Notes: generated from the letters alone by a model not told the origin. Shown: positions 15,115-24,402, counted from the stretch's first letter. The stretch is 64,000 nt of DNA from Tomitella fengzijianii (GCF_007559025.1 NZ_CP041765.1:740679-804678); one strand, 5' to 3'. Program-made: numbers and translations.

Positions 15115-16035
15115 GTGACCTCATCGGACACACGGGCGGCGCGCCCTGCAGAGCCGGTCGCGTTCGACGGCGCCGGCCTCGGGGTGTGGACGGACCCGGA
15201 GCGCTTCGAGGTGACGGCCGAGCGCATCGCCGAGTACGCCGCCGCCACCAACGACCCCATCGACGCCCACCGGGCCGGCCGCGTCGCTCCGCCGGTGTTC
15301 GCGGTGGTGCCGGTGTTCCTGTCGATGGCGCCGGCCGCGCTGTCGGTGGCGCCGCCGGAGCTGCTGATGAAGCTGGTCCACGGCGAGCAGGACTTCCGCT
15401 TCCACCGGCCGATCGTCCCCGGCGACACGCTCGTCGCGCGCGCCCGTCCCGTCGGCTACGCGGGCAGGGGCAGCGGGTCCAGCGTGGTCGTGCACGCCGA
15501 AACGCGCACCGAGGCCGGGGAACTCGTGGGCGAGCAGTGGCTCACCGCGTTCTTCCGCGGGGTCGACGCGGGCCCGGGAGAGGGGGAGCAGGCGCCGCCG
15601 CACCCGCTCGACCCGGCGCTGCGCGCGGCCGCACCGGCCGCGGAGGTGCGTCAGCGCATCGACGACGACCAGACCTTTCGGTACTCACCGGCCTCCGGCG
15701 ACCCCATGCCGATCCATCTCGACGACGAGATCGCGCAGATGGCGGGCCTTCCGGGGATCATCAACCACGGCCTGTGCACCATGGCCTTCACCTCGTGGGC
15801 CGCGCTCATCGAGCTCGCCGGCGCGGACACCGCGCGGCTGCGGCGCCTCGCGGTGCGGTTCGCGCGCCCAGTACTTCCCGGCCAGACCATCGACACCCGG
15901 TTCTGGCGCGCGGCCCCGGACCTCGCGGACGCCGGGGAGACCGCGTATTCGTACGAGACCGTCGTGCCGGGCGGCGCGGGCGAGACCGCCACCACGGTCA
16001 TCACGGACGGGCTCGCCGTCATCGCCGACGCCTGA
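15115..16035 (+). CDS. Double-hotdog MaoC-type enoyl-CoA hydratase
   Basis: 306-aa hydratase with an N-terminal FAS1/MaoC-like half (~residues 15-150) and a catalytic C-terminal MaoC half. The hydratase-2 motif YSPASGDPMPIHLDD supplies Asp196 and His201 as the catalytic pair, followed by GLPGIINHGLC. It resembles HtdY-like (R)-specific hydratases of mycobacteria. It should hydrate the enoyl-CoA made by the fused dehydrogenase encoded downstream and hand an (R)-3-hydroxyacyl-CoA to the SDR encoded next. The GTG start lies 10 nt after the previous stop, so it is in the same operon. Confidence 0.88.
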   Translation: MTSSDTRAARPAEPVAFDGAGLGVWTDPERFEVTAERIAEYAAATNDPIDAHRAGRVAPPVFAVVPVFLSMAPAALSVAPPELLMKLVHGEQDFRFHRPIVPGDTLVARARPVGYAGRGSGSSVVVHAETRTEAGELVGEQWLTAFFRGVDAGPGEGEQAPPHPLDPALRAAAPAAEVRQRIDDDQTFRYSPASGDPMPIHLDDEIAQMAGLPGIINHGLCTMAFTSWAALIELAGADTARLRRLAVRFARPVLPGQTIDTRFWRAAPDLADAGETAYSYETVVPGGAGETATTVITDGLAVIADA

Positions 16036-16100
16036 CCCGTCCCTATCGGATCCGGGCGGGGTGCCGCCCTCCATCACGACATCGCAAGGGAGTACTGCAC

Positions 16101-16970
16101 ATGGGAATCCTTGAAGGACGGGTAGCCGTCATCACCGGCGCGGGCCGCGGCATCGGCCGCGAGCACGCGCTGCTGTTCGCCCGCGAGGGGGCGCGGGTCG
16201 TCGTCAACGACGTCGGCGGCGCCAACGACGGCTCGGGGGCCGACGCGGGGCCGGCGCAGCAGGTGGTCGACGAGATCCGGGCCGCGGGCGGGCAGGCCGT
16301 GGCGAACGCGGGCAGCGTCGTCTCGTGGGCGGACGCGGCGGCGGCGGTCGACCAGGCGGTCGACGAGTTCGGCCGGCTCGACATCCTCGTCAACAACGCC
16401 GGGATCCTGCGCGACGCGTTCATCGCGGGAATGGACGAGGATCAGTGGGACGCGGTGCTGGCCGTGCACCTCAAAGGGCACGCCGGCATGCTGCACCACG
16501 CGGCCGCCTATTGGAAGAAGCAGACGAAGGCGGGCGAGCCCGTGGACGCGGCGGTCGTCAACACCGCGTCCGCGTCGGGGACGTTCATGCCCAACGCGGG
16601 GCAGGCGAACTACGGCGCGGCGAAGGCCGGAATCGCCGCCCTCACGCTGGTCGCGGCCGACGAGCTGGACCGCTACGGGGTGCGCGTCAACGCGATCGCG
16701 CCCATCGCGCGCACGCGGCTGACGCTGGCGACGCCGGGCATGGGCGCGCTGTTCGCCCAGGAGGTGCCCGCCGGCGAATTCGACGCGTTCGACCCCGCCA
16801 ACATCTCCCCGGTCGTCGCGCACCTGGCGTCGCAGAAGTGCTCTCTGACAGGCAAGGTGTTCGCGGTGCAGGGCGGCGCCATCTCGGAACTCGCGGGCTG
16901 GCACGACGTCTCGACCATCGAGGCGGACGGCCCGTGGGAGCTCGACGACCTCGCAGCAAGGCTCGGGTGA
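16101..16970 (+). CDS. HSD17B4-type short-chain dehydrogenase
   Basis: 289-aa Rossmann-fold SDR. The cofactor motif TGAGRGIG is at residues 12-19, NNAG is present, and the active site is Ser157/Ser159, Tyr171 and Lys175 (NYGAAK). The segment VVVNDVGGANDGSG after strand 2 is characteristic of the dehydrogenase half of peroxisomal MFE-2 (HSD17B4) and of mycobacterial Rv0148-like proteins, which oxidise (R)-3-hydroxyacyl-CoA. That fits its position after an (R)-hydratase gene. Start ATG 16101 follows AAGGGAG. The last codons overlap the downstream dehydrogenase gene (GTGA). Confidence 0.9.
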   Translation: MGILEGRVAVITGAGRGIGREHALLFAREGARVVVNDVGGANDGSGADAGPAQQVVDEIRAAGGQAVANAGSVVSWADAAAAVDQAVDEFGRLDILVNNAGILRDAFIAGMDEDQWDAVLAVHLKGHAGMLHHAAAYWKKQTKAGEPVDAAVVNTASASGTFMPNAGQANYGAAKAGIAALTLVAADELDRYGVRVNAIAPIARTRLTLATPGMGALFAQEVPAGEFDAFDPANISPVVAHLASQKCSLTGKVFAVQGGAISELAGWHDVSTIEADGPWELDDLAARLG

Positions 16971-19240
16971 CCGCGATGGCCGCAGAACGCAGGCACGCCG
17001 CGTACGAGCTGGGGCTGGGCCTCGCGCAGGAGCACACCGACCTCGCGGAATCGGTCCGCGCCTTCGCCGAGCGCACCATCACCACCGACGGGGTGCGGGC
17101 GGCGCTGGAGGCCCCCGCGGAGGAGAAGTTCCCGCGGTACTGGCGGGACCTGGCCGAGCTGGACCTGCTGGGCCTGCACGTGCCCGAGGAGCGCGGAGGC
17201 GCCGGGGGCGGGCTGCTCACGGCCGCAGTGGCGATCGAGGCGCTCGGGCGCACCGTCGCGCCGGGTCCGTACATCCCCACGGTGCTGGCGTCGGCGGTGC
17301 TCGCCGCCGCCGACGACAAGGCGGGGATAGACCTGCTGCCGGGCCTGATCTCGGGGGAACGCACGGGCGCGGTGGCGCTGGGGCCGGCCGTCGCGGGGGC
17401 CGCAGGGATCACGGGCCGCCGCGACGCGGACGGGCTGGTGCTGGACGGGGCCCTCGACGCGGTGCTCGGTGCCGCCGCGGCCGACGTGGTGATCGTGCCC
17501 GTGACGATGACCGACGGCAGGGAAGGCGCCGTCGGGGAGGACTCCGGGGATGCGGTGTGGGTCGCGGTCGACGGCCCGCAGCTGCGGCGCACCGAGCAGG
17601 ACGGGGTGGACCTGCTGCGCCGATCGGCGCGGATCGAGGCCGCCGGTCTGCGGGTGCCGGAGTCCCGCGTGCTGGCGGCGCCGGTTCCGGGCCGAGTGCG
17701 TGCCATCGCGACGGTCGTGCTCGGCGCCGAGGCGCTGGGCGTGCTGTCGTGGTGCGTGTCCACGGCGTCCGGGTACGCCATGACGCGGGAACAGTTCGGG
17801 CGCCCCATCGGGAAGTTCCAGGCGGTCAAGCACACCTGCGCGCGGATGGGCATCGCGCTGGAGAAGGCCCGCGCGACGCTGTGGGACGCCGCCCGCGCGC
17901 TCGACGGCGGCGACGCCGATGCCGTCTTCGCCGCCGACATCGCCGCCACCGTGGTGCCCGATGCGGCGGTGGCGGTGGCGCAGCAGTGCATCCAGGTCCA
18001 CGGGGGCATCGGCTTCACCTGGGAGCACGACGCGCACCTGTACTACCGACGGGCGCTGGCGATCCGCGGCGTCCTGGGCACCCGCGAGGAACGCGCGGGC
18101 CGGGTGGCCGCGGCCGCGCTGGCCGGGACCCGCCGCGAGTGCGCGCTGGAGCTTCCGGCCGAGGCCGACGCTCTGCGCGGGCCCATCGCCGCCGCGTTGC
18201 GGGAGATCGCCGCGATCGACGACGAGGACGAGCAGCTCGTCGCGCTCGGCGACGGCGGTTGGGTGCAGCCGCACCTGCCGCGGCCGTACGGGCGCGGGTC
18301 GGGGCCCCTCGAACAGGTCGTCATCGCCGAGGAGATCGGTACGGCGGGCATCGCCATGCCGCAGCTGCTCATGGGCGGCTGGGCCGTCCAGGCGATCGTC
18401 GCGCACGGCACCGAGCGGCAGAAGCGCGAGCTGGTCGTGCCGACGCTGCGCGGGGAAGTGGTGTGGTGCCAGCTGTTCAGCGAGCCGGGCGCCGGTTCCG
18501 ACCTGGCGTCCCTGACCACCCGGGCGGTGCGGGTCGACGGCGGCTGGGAGATCACCGGCCAGAAGATCTGGACCACCGTCGCCCAGTTCGCGCAGTGGGC
18601 CATGCTCATCGCACGGACGGACCCGTCGGCGCCCAAGCACGAGGGCATCACCTACTTCGTGCTCGACATGTCCGCACCCGGTGTGACGGTGCGGCCGCTG
18701 CGCGAGATGACCGGCTCAGCGCTGTTCAACGAAGTGTTCCTGGATCGCGTGTTCATCCCGGACTCGGACGTGGTGGGGGCGGTGGACGACGGCTGGCACG
18801 TCGCGCGCACGACCCTCGCCGGCGAACGTGTGGCGCTGAGTCAGAAGATGGAGGCCTACGCCACCGACGCCGATCTGCTGGCCTTCGCGCGCGGCCGCAC
18901 GCTCACCCCGGTGGGCCGCCACGAACTCGGTGAGCTGGTGGCCGAGAGCCAGGCGGTGGACCTGCTGGGCGTGCGCGCGGTCCTGGGACAGCTCTCCGGC
19001 GCGGACGTGAGCACCACGTCGAGTGTGGGCAAGCTGCTCGCGATGGGGCTGGGCCAGTCGATCGCCGAGTACGTGGTGGCGCAGCTCGGACCGGCCGGAG
19101 CGGTGACGGTGCCGGGCATGCCCAGCGACAAGGCGATCGAGCAGTTGATCGCGGGGCGGGCCACCACCATCTACGGCGGCACCACCGAGGTGCAGCTCAA
19201 CGTGATCGCCGAGCGGATGCTGGGCCTGCCGCGGGACTGA
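16967..19240 (+). CDS. Fused two-domain acyl-CoA dehydrogenase (FadE6/FadE22/FadE34 type)
   Basis: 757-aa flavoprotein with two acyl-CoA dehydrogenase domains in tandem. The N-terminal copy (~1-370) ends with QVHGGIGFTWEHDAHLYYRR. The C-terminal copy (~380-757) carries the FAD/substrate strand EITGQKIWTTVAQFAQWAML and ends with TIYGGTTEVQLNVIAERMLG. Fused FadE proteins of mycolata handle bulky substrates such as sterol side chains (FadE34), so a branched or polycyclic acyl-CoA is plausible. The GTG at 16967 overlaps the SDR stop and follows AAGG by 5 nt; ATG 16976 is the alternative. It ends the operon. Confidence 0.9.
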   Translation: MTAMAAERRHAAYELGLGLAQEHTDLAESVRAFAERTITTDGVRAALEAPAEEKFPRYWRDLAELDLLGLHVPEERGGAGGGLLTAAVAIEALGRTVAPGPYIPTVLASAVLAAADDKAGIDLLPGLISGERTGAVALGPAVAGAAGITGRRDADGLVLDGALDAVLGAAAADVVIVPVTMTDGREGAVGEDSGDAVWVAVDGPQLRRTEQDGVDLLRRSARIEAAGLRVPESRVLAAPVPGRVRAIATVVLGAEALGVLSWCVSTASGYAMTREQFGRPIGKFQAVKHTCARMGIALEKARATLWDAARALDGGDADAVFAADIAATVVPDAAVAVAQQCIQVHGGIGFTWEHDAHLYYRRALAIRGVLGTREERAGRVAAAALAGTRRECALELPAEADALRGPIAAALREIAAIDDEDEQLVALGDGGWVQPHLPRPYGRGSGPLEQVVIAEEIGTAGIAMPQLLMGGWAVQAIVAHGTERQKRELVVPTLRGEVVWCQLFSEPGAGSDLASLTTRAVRVDGGWEITGQKIWTTVAQFAQWAMLIARTDPSAPKHEGITYFVLDMSAPGVTVRPLREMTGSALFNEVFLDRVFIPDSDVVGAVDDGWHVARTTLAGERVALSQKMEAYATDADLLAFARGRTLTPVGRHELGELVAESQAVDLLGVRAVLGQLSGADVSTTSSVGKLLAMGLGQSIAEYVVAQLGPAGAVTVPGMPSDKAIEQLIAGRATTIYGGTTEVQLNVIAERMLGLPRD

Positions 19241-19331
19241 CGGGCGGCCGCGTCAACGGATCGCGCGAGCGGGTACCGGACGGAGGTCCCGTCGGCGATC
19301 ATGGGGGCGACGGGCCGATACAGGAGACGGG

Positions 19332-20207
19332 GTGCGCGAGATGGACGAAGGTGCAGGAGCTTCGGGAGCTGCAGGAGCTGCGGGCGGGGCGGGCGCGCTG
19401 GACTGGGACGGGGAGCACGGCGCGTTCTGGGTGCGAGAGCAGGAACACCAGGACGCGGTGCTGCGGCCGTTCGTCGCGCCCCTGCTCGACGCGGCCGGCG
19501 TCGACGCGGGCACGGCGGTGCTCGACGTGGGGTGCGGCTGCGGGGCCACGACGCGGGCGGCCGCCGAGCGCGGGGCGGCCCCGGTGATGGGGCTGGACCT
19601 TTCCTCGGCGATGCTCGCCCGTGCCCGCGAGCTGGCGACGGCGCAGGGGGCCGGGGGCGTGGACTTCGTGCAGGGAGACGCGCAGACGCACCCCTTCGCG
19701 CCGGCCACGTTCGACGCCGTGATCAGCCGCTTCGGCGTGATGTTCTTCGACGATCCGCACGCCGCGTTCCGCGGGTTCGCGCGGGCACTGCGCCCGGGCG
19801 GCACGCTGGCGTTCGTGTGCTGGCAGTCCGCCCGCCGCAATCCGCACATCTCCCTGCCGATGCGCGCCATCGTCGCCGCCTTCCCCGAGGCGCTTCCGCG
19901 GGACACGCCGCAGCCGCCGTTCAGCATGGCGGAGCCGGACGACGTCCGGGAACTGCTGGAAGGCACGGGGTTCGGCGATGTGGGATTCGAGCCCATCGAG
20001 CAGGAGTTGCGGGTGGGCGACGATCCCGACCAGGTGCTCGCGCACTACCTCTCGGGCCCGATGGCGCGCCTGCTGCTGGAACCGCAACCGGCTGCGGAGG
20101 TCGAGGCCGTGGCCAAACGCATCCGCGGGCAACTGGCCGAACACGCCGGGTCCGACGGCGTCCACCTGGGCTCGGCGGCGTGGCTGGTGACCGCCCGCGC
20201 CCGCTGA
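19332..20207 (+). CDS. Class I SAM-dependent methyltransferase
   Basis: 291-aa protein with a UbiE/Coq5-like methyltransferase fold: motif I VLDVGCGCG, motif II MGLDLSSAML, a post-II acidic VQGDAQTHPF, and motif IV FDAVISRFGVMFF, followed by ALRPGGTLAFVCW. The first ~25 residues are a low-complexity Gly/Ala stretch outside the fold. The GTG at 19332 has CAGGAG 5 nt upstream; ATG 19341 is possible. It is not coupled to its neighbours. The methyl acceptor is unknown; similar proteins are often left as unspecific SAM methyltransferases. Confidence 0.87.
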   Translation: MREMDEGAGASGAAGAAGGAGALDWDGEHGAFWVREQEHQDAVLRPFVAPLLDAAGVDAGTAVLDVGCGCGATTRAAAERGAAPVMGLDLSSAMLARARELATAQGAGGVDFVQGDAQTHPFAPATFDAVISRFGVMFFDDPHAAFRGFARALRPGGTLAFVCWQSARRNPHISLPMRAIVAAFPEALPRDTPQPPFSMAEPDDVRELLEGTGFGDVGFEPIEQELRVGDDPDQVLAHYLSGPMARLLLEPQPAAEVEAVAKRIRGQLAEHAGSDGVHLGSAAWLVTARAR

Positions 20208-20279
20208 CCGCCGCGGGCATCGGGCGGGCGTCCGCGGAACCGCGTCGGCGCGGAGCGGGCGTCCGCTACCGTATCGGCT

Positions 20280-21905
20280 GTGAACGGGCGCGATTCGGAG
20301 GGCGACGGCGCAGTCGACCCGCAAGATTCTGGGACGCAACATGATTCCGGCGGTCGGGGTGCGCGCTTCGCGACCGGCCGGGACAGGGCCGGGGGAGGCG
20401 GCCCGGTGCGTAACGGGGCGGTCGCGGGTGCGGCCCTGGCGAGCGCGCTGCTGGCCGGATTCGTGCTGGCGGGGGCCGAGTTCCCGCATGCGCCGAGGCG
20501 GGTGAACTTCGCGTTCGTCGCAGACGGCGTCCCGGGAGCGGACGGCGAGATCGTCCGCGCGCCGTGGGAATGGCTGCAGCACCTGGCTCCCGGCATCGGG
20601 GTCCTTGTCGCGGTGGGGGTCTGCGCGATGCTCGAGCTCAGGGAGCGGCGTTCCGGAGTCGGCGGCGGGGGCGGTGCGCGGTCCCGGTCCGTGCCCTGGC
20701 GGGTCACCTCCTGGTCGGTCGCGCTGGCCGGGGTCGTGCTCCTCGCCGTGCTGCTCGCGGCCGACCGCGACGTCGTGACGCCCGGCGCCGACGCGGCGAC
20801 GGGCGTGGGCCTCGCGGTGGCGGCCGGTGTGCTCCTCGGCGCGTCTGCGCAGGCGTCGGCGGGCCGGCGGTGGGCCCTGCCAGTCCTGGTCGGCGGCGCC
20901 GCGGTGGCCTGCGTGCTCGCGCGGCCGGCGGCGGTGACCTGGGCGATGGACACGTTCAGCGGCGGATCGTCGGCGTACTTCTCCAGCGGAGGCGCCGCGG
21001 AGTCCGGCTCGTGGTGGTTGCCGCTCGCGGTCGCGGGCGTGCTGATCCTCGCCGCCGCGCTGGTGGAAGCGCTGCGGCCCGGACAGGGAGGCGTCGGGAC
21101 CGCCCGCGCGACAGCGCAGGAGCGTCCGGGTGCGCGGCGCGGCGCGGCGGTGCGGACCGGCGCGGTGGTGCTGCTGGTGGCGGGCGGCTACGGCCTCTAC
21201 CTGCTCGCCCGCTCCACAGACGGGTGGGGTGTATTGGGCGCGGGTCTGGCGCTGACAGTGGCGCTGTTCGGGCTATGCGGCCTGCTTCTGGGCGATGACG
21301 GCGGGACGGTGCCGGCCGCGCTGGCGACGACGGTGGTGGCAGCGCCGCTCGTGGCGGAGGCCACGGGCACGATGATCCTCGGGATGCCGGTCGTGGTCGC
21401 GTTCGTGGTCCTCGGCGTCGCGGCGGCGGTCGCGGGGGTGCGGTGGCCGTCGGTGGGTCTCGGCTTCGCGGTGCTCGCCGTGGTCGGCATCTTCGGCGTG
21501 GTCACGTTCGGCGATCTGCAGACGCTCGTCGTGTTCCGGCTGCTCGTGACGGCGGTCGGCGGGTCGTACCTGCTGGCGTCGTGCGTCGTCCTGCGCCCGG
21601 CGGGGCCCGGCTCGCCGTCGCCGGCGGTTCCGTGGCCGGGCGGCTCCGCCGGAATCGGATGCCGCGCCCGGCCCGCGGTGCTCGCGGCGGCGGTGCTGTT
21701 CGTGACGTCCGCGCCGGCCGCGCTCGCGGAGACCGTCACGGCGCGGTTGCGCGGTGCGCCCGGGGACATTTTCGCGGGGTCCGGCGTGGAAGGGGCGTCG
21801 CCCGGTGTCGGTGTGGCGATGGTGCTCACGGTGATCTGCTGCGCCGTCGCCTACGCGCTGATCGCGGTCCGCGCGGCGCGGCCGATGCTGTGGTCCGGGT
21901 CATAG
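20280..21905 (+). CDS. Unrecognised polytopic membrane protein
   Basis: 541-aa integral membrane protein with roughly 12-13 hydrophobic segments (the first at ~44-64, the last at ~515-535) after a charged, Gly-rich cytoplasmic leader of ~40 residues. The segments are rich in Ala, Val, Leu and Gly, and the loops are short except for residues ~60-95 and a Gly/Ser-rich loop near ~225-240 (TFSGGSSAYFSSGG). No transporter or enzyme motif was recognised. The GTG at 20280 is the first in-frame start. It stands alone on the plus strand, 50 nt before the lipase gene. It could be a permease or an envelope assembly protein; I cannot say which. Confidence 0.75.
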   Translation: MNGRDSEGDGAVDPQDSGTQHDSGGRGARFATGRDRAGGGGPVRNGAVAGAALASALLAGFVLAGAEFPHAPRRVNFAFVADGVPGADGEIVRAPWEWLQHLAPGIGVLVAVGVCAMLELRERRSGVGGGGGARSRSVPWRVTSWSVALAGVVLLAVLLAADRDVVTPGADAATGVGLAVAAGVLLGASAQASAGRRWALPVLVGGAAVACVLARPAAVTWAMDTFSGGSSAYFSSGGAAESGSWWLPLAVAGVLILAAALVEALRPGQGGVGTARATAQERPGARRGAAVRTGAVVLLVAGGYGLYLLARSTDGWGVLGAGLALTVALFGLCGLLLGDDGGTVPAALATTVVAAPLVAEATGTMILGMPVVVAFVVLGVAAAVAGVRWPSVGLGFAVLAVVGIFGVVTFGDLQTLVVFRLLVTAVGGSYLLASCVVLRPAGPGSPSPAVPWPGGSAGIGCRARPAVLAAAVLFVTSAPAALAETVTARLRGAPGDIFAGSGVEGASPGVGVAMVLTVICCAVAYALIAVRAARPMLWSGS

Positions 21906-21956
21906 ACGGGTGTATAGTTTGCGCCGATCCGGAGTGGGAAGAAGGCGAGGCGCGCA

Positions 21957-23291
21957 GTGACCGTACGAGACCTGGCTGTACGAGACCTGACTGTACGAGA
22001 CCTGACTGTACGAGGCCGTGACCAAGCGCCGCCTACCCGCGCGTCGGGCGGCCGAAGGCGGCGTCTCGCGGCGGCGGGCGCGGCGCTTGCCGCCGTCGGT
22101 GCATTCACCCTGGCCCCCACGGTGTCCGCCGCGCCGACGCCGGCGGCCGCGCAGGCAGAGGCGATCGCGCAGGCAGAGGCGATCGCACAGCTCGCGCCGG
22201 GCGCGCTCCTGTCCAACCCCGTCGAAATCGACCCGTCCGCCGCGGGCGGAACGCTGTGGATCCCCGGCACGGCGCGGGCCTGGAAGGTCGAGTACCGCAC
22301 CACGACGTCCGGGGAGAAGCCCGCAGTCAGCACCGGCATGGTGTACGTGCCGCAGGGCCAGGCGCCGGAGGGCGGCTGGCCGGTGGTCTCGTGGGCGCAC
22401 GGCACCACGGGCCTCGGCGATTCCTGCGCGCCGTCCGGCACCGGATGGTCCCAGCGCGACCTGGACTACCTGGCGCACTGGATGGGCCAGGGCTACGCGG
22501 TGGTCGCCACCGATTACGCGGGCCTCGGCACGCCCGGCGGCATGCCCTACCTGGACGGCAAGGTGGAGGCGCACAACGTCGTCGACATGGTCACCGCGGG
22601 GCGCAACGTCGCCGGGGCGGACCTGTCGCGCGAGTGGGTGGTGATCGGCCAGTCGCAGGGCGGCGGCGCGGCCATCACCACAGCGCGCTACGCCGACGAG
22701 TACGGCGGGCCGGACCTGGACTACCGGGGCGCCGTCGGCACGGGCGTGCCGGCGTACATCGAGAACATCGTCGCGATCGCCGGCCCCGGCATGCCGCCGA
22801 TCGCCCTGCCGAAGGGCATGACCGCGTACGGCCTCTACATTCTTGCGGGCCTCGACACCGCGCACCCCGACTTGGACATCCCCTCCGTGCTCACCGACCA
22901 GGGCCGCGCGCTGCTGGAGCAGGCCAAGGTGCAGTGCCTCCACGACTTCGAGCAGACCGCGGCCGGGACCGTCCTCGGTTCGCTGTTCACCGCGCCGTTG
23001 TCGTCGCTGCCGGACTTCCACCGGGTGCTGTTCGACTACATGAAGATGCCGGAGGACGGCTTCGGCCAGCCGTTCTTCATCGGCCAGGGGCTGAAGGACA
23101 CCGACATCATCATGCCGTCGACGCTGATCTACGCGGAGACCCTGCGGCGCAACGGTCAGCCGCTCACCTTCCGCGCGTACCCCACCGACCACAGCGGCAC
23201 CATGGCGGCGTCGCTGCCGGACAGCACGCCGTTCGTGCGGTCGCTGTTCGACGGGAACCCGCCCGCGCCGTCGTTCGGTTCGGCGGAATAG
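21957..23291 (+). CDS. Secreted LIP-family lipase/esterase
   Basis: 444-aa alpha/beta hydrolase of the secretory lipase (LIP) family. The nucleophile elbow GQSQGG gives Ser233. An aspartate in the GLKDTD strand and the histidine of TDHSG near the C-terminus complete a plausible triad. AHGTTG upstream is the oxyanion-loop region. After ~30 polar residues comes RRRRLAAAGAALAAVGAF with an AxA cleavage site (VSA|AP), a Sec-type signal peptide, so the enzyme is exported. The N-terminus contains two in-frame tandem repeats, and an unrepeated start further in is not obvious. AAGGCGAGG precedes the GTG. Substrates are probably short- or medium-chain esters (inference). Confidence 0.86.
   Translation: MTVRDLAVRDLTVRDLTVRGRDQAPPTRASGGRRRRLAAAGAALAAVGAFTLAPTVSAAPTPAAAQAEAIAQAEAIAQLAPGALLSNPVEIDPSAAGGTLWIPGTARAWKVEYRTTTSGEKPAVSTGMVYVPQGQAPEGGWPVVSWAHGTTGLGDSCAPSGTGWSQRDLDYLAHWMGQGYAVVATDYAGLGTPGGMPYLDGKVEAHNVVDMVTAGRNVAGADLSREWVVIGQSQGGGAAITTARYADEYGGPDLDYRGAVGTGVPAYIENIVAIAGPGMPPIALPKGMTAYGLYILAGLDTAHPDLDIPSVLTDQGRALLEQAKVQCLHDFEQTAAGTVLGSLFTAPLSSLPDFHRVLFDYMKMPEDGFGQPFFIGQGLKDTDIIMPSTLIYAETLRRNGQPLTFRAYPTDHSGTMAASLPDSTPFVRSLFDGNPPAPSFGSAE
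21963..22007 (+). repeat. 15-bp tandem repeat in the lipase N-terminus
   Basis: Three units of GTACGAGACCTG(G/A)CT encode VRDLA-VRDLT-VRDLT, and a fourth, partial GTACGAG follows. The unit is five codons, so changes in copy number keep the frame. Confidence 0.9.
22151..22186 (+). repeat. 18-bp tandem repeat after the lipase signal peptide
   Basis: Two identical units GCAGGCAGAGGCGATCGC encode a doubled AEAIAQ just downstream of the predicted signal-peptide cleavage site. Six codons per unit, so it is frame-neutral. Confidence 0.9.
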
Positions 23292-23409
23292 AACGGCCCG
23301 GCGCGGAAAGCGCGGCCCGGGAACGGCGCGGCCCCGCGGTGGCGGGCGCCCGCGTGGCAGTCTGGACGGCGAGCACGGTCACAGCGGCCGCACAGACGGG
23401 AGTAGCCAC

Positions 23410-24402
23410 ATGAGCGCGGACGACACCTATCCTGCGTACGTCGTCGAGGAGAAGGGCAAGCCCGCGCGGCTGCGGCGGCTGACCGATGCCGACCTGCCCG
23501 AGGGCGACGTGACGGTGGATGTCGCGTACTCGTCGTTGAACTTCAAGGACGGGCTGGCGGTGACGGGCAAGGGGCCGATCGCGCGCAGGCTGCCGATGGT
23601 GTGCGGGATCGACCTGGCCGGCACGGTGTCCGCCTCGGGGTCGCCGCAGTGGAAGCCGGGCGACGAGGTGGTGCTCACCGGGTGGGGGCTGTCCGAGACC
23701 CACCCGGGCGGCTTCACCACCCGCCAGCGTGTGCGCGGGGAGTGGCTGGTCGCCAGGCCCGACGCCCTCACCGCGGAGCAGTCGATGGCGATCGGGACCG
23801 CTGGACTGACCGCCATGCTCTGCGTGCTCGAACTCGAGGGTTCGGGAATGACTCCCGGCCAGGGTCCGGTGCTGGTCACCGGCGCTTCGGGCGGTGTGGG
23901 CAGCGTGGCCGTCGCGGTGCTCGCGAAGCTCGGCTACGAGGTGGTCGCCGCGACGGGCCGCCCCGAGTCCCGCGCGTACCTCGGCGACCTGGGCGCGTCG
24001 TCGTTCGTGGACCGCGCGGAACTGTCCGAGCCGGGCCGACCGTTGCAGAAGGAGCGGTGGGCGCACGCGGTGGACACGGTGGGCAGCACCACGCTGGTGT
24101 CGGTGCTCTCGCAGATCGGTTACCGGGGTTCGGTCGCCGCCTGCGGGCTCGCCGGCGGTAACGACCTGCCGGCGACCGTGCTGCCGTTCATCCTGCGCGG
24201 GGTGTCCCTGCTGGGCGTCGATTCGGTGCAGTGCCCCACCGACGTGCGCGCCGAGGCGTGGAAGAGGCTGGGCGCGGACCTCCCGCAGGACCTGCTGGCG
24301 CAGCTGACCACCGCGCGGGGATTCGCGGACATCCCGCGGCTCGCGGAGGACATTCTGGCGGGCCGGACGCGCGGTCGCGTGGTCATCGACATCAACCGGT
24401 GA
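23410..24402 (+). CDS. acuI: AcuI/YhdH-type MDR oxidoreductase
   Basis: 330-aa zinc-independent medium-chain reductase of the YhdH/YhfP (AcuI, acrylyl-CoA reductase) group. Signature segments are SSLNFKDGLAVTGKGPI, the IDLAGTV strand, VLTGWGLSETHPGGF and the NADPH-binding VTGASGGVGSVAVAVLAKLGY, with the conserved GRPES and FILRGVSLLGVDSV. No catalytic-zinc cysteine set is present. AcuI enzymes reduce acryloyl-CoA to propionyl-CoA, detoxifying a reactive enoyl-CoA. ATG 23410 has GGGAG upstream. The gene is convergent with the DUF1992-mycoredoxin gene. Confidence 0.88.
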   Translation: MSADDTYPAYVVEEKGKPARLRRLTDADLPEGDVTVDVAYSSLNFKDGLAVTGKGPIARRLPMVCGIDLAGTVSASGSPQWKPGDEVVLTGWGLSETHPGGFTTRQRVRGEWLVARPDALTAEQSMAIGTAGLTAMLCVLELEGSGMTPGQGPVLVTGASGGVGSVAVAVLAKLGYEVVAATGRPESRAYLGDLGASSFVDRAELSEPGRPLQKERWAHAVDTVGSTTLVSVLSQIGYRGSVAACGLAGGNDLPATVLPFILRGVSLLGVDSVQCPTDVRAEAWKRLGADLPQDLLAQLTTARGFADIPRLAEDILAGRTRGRVVIDINR

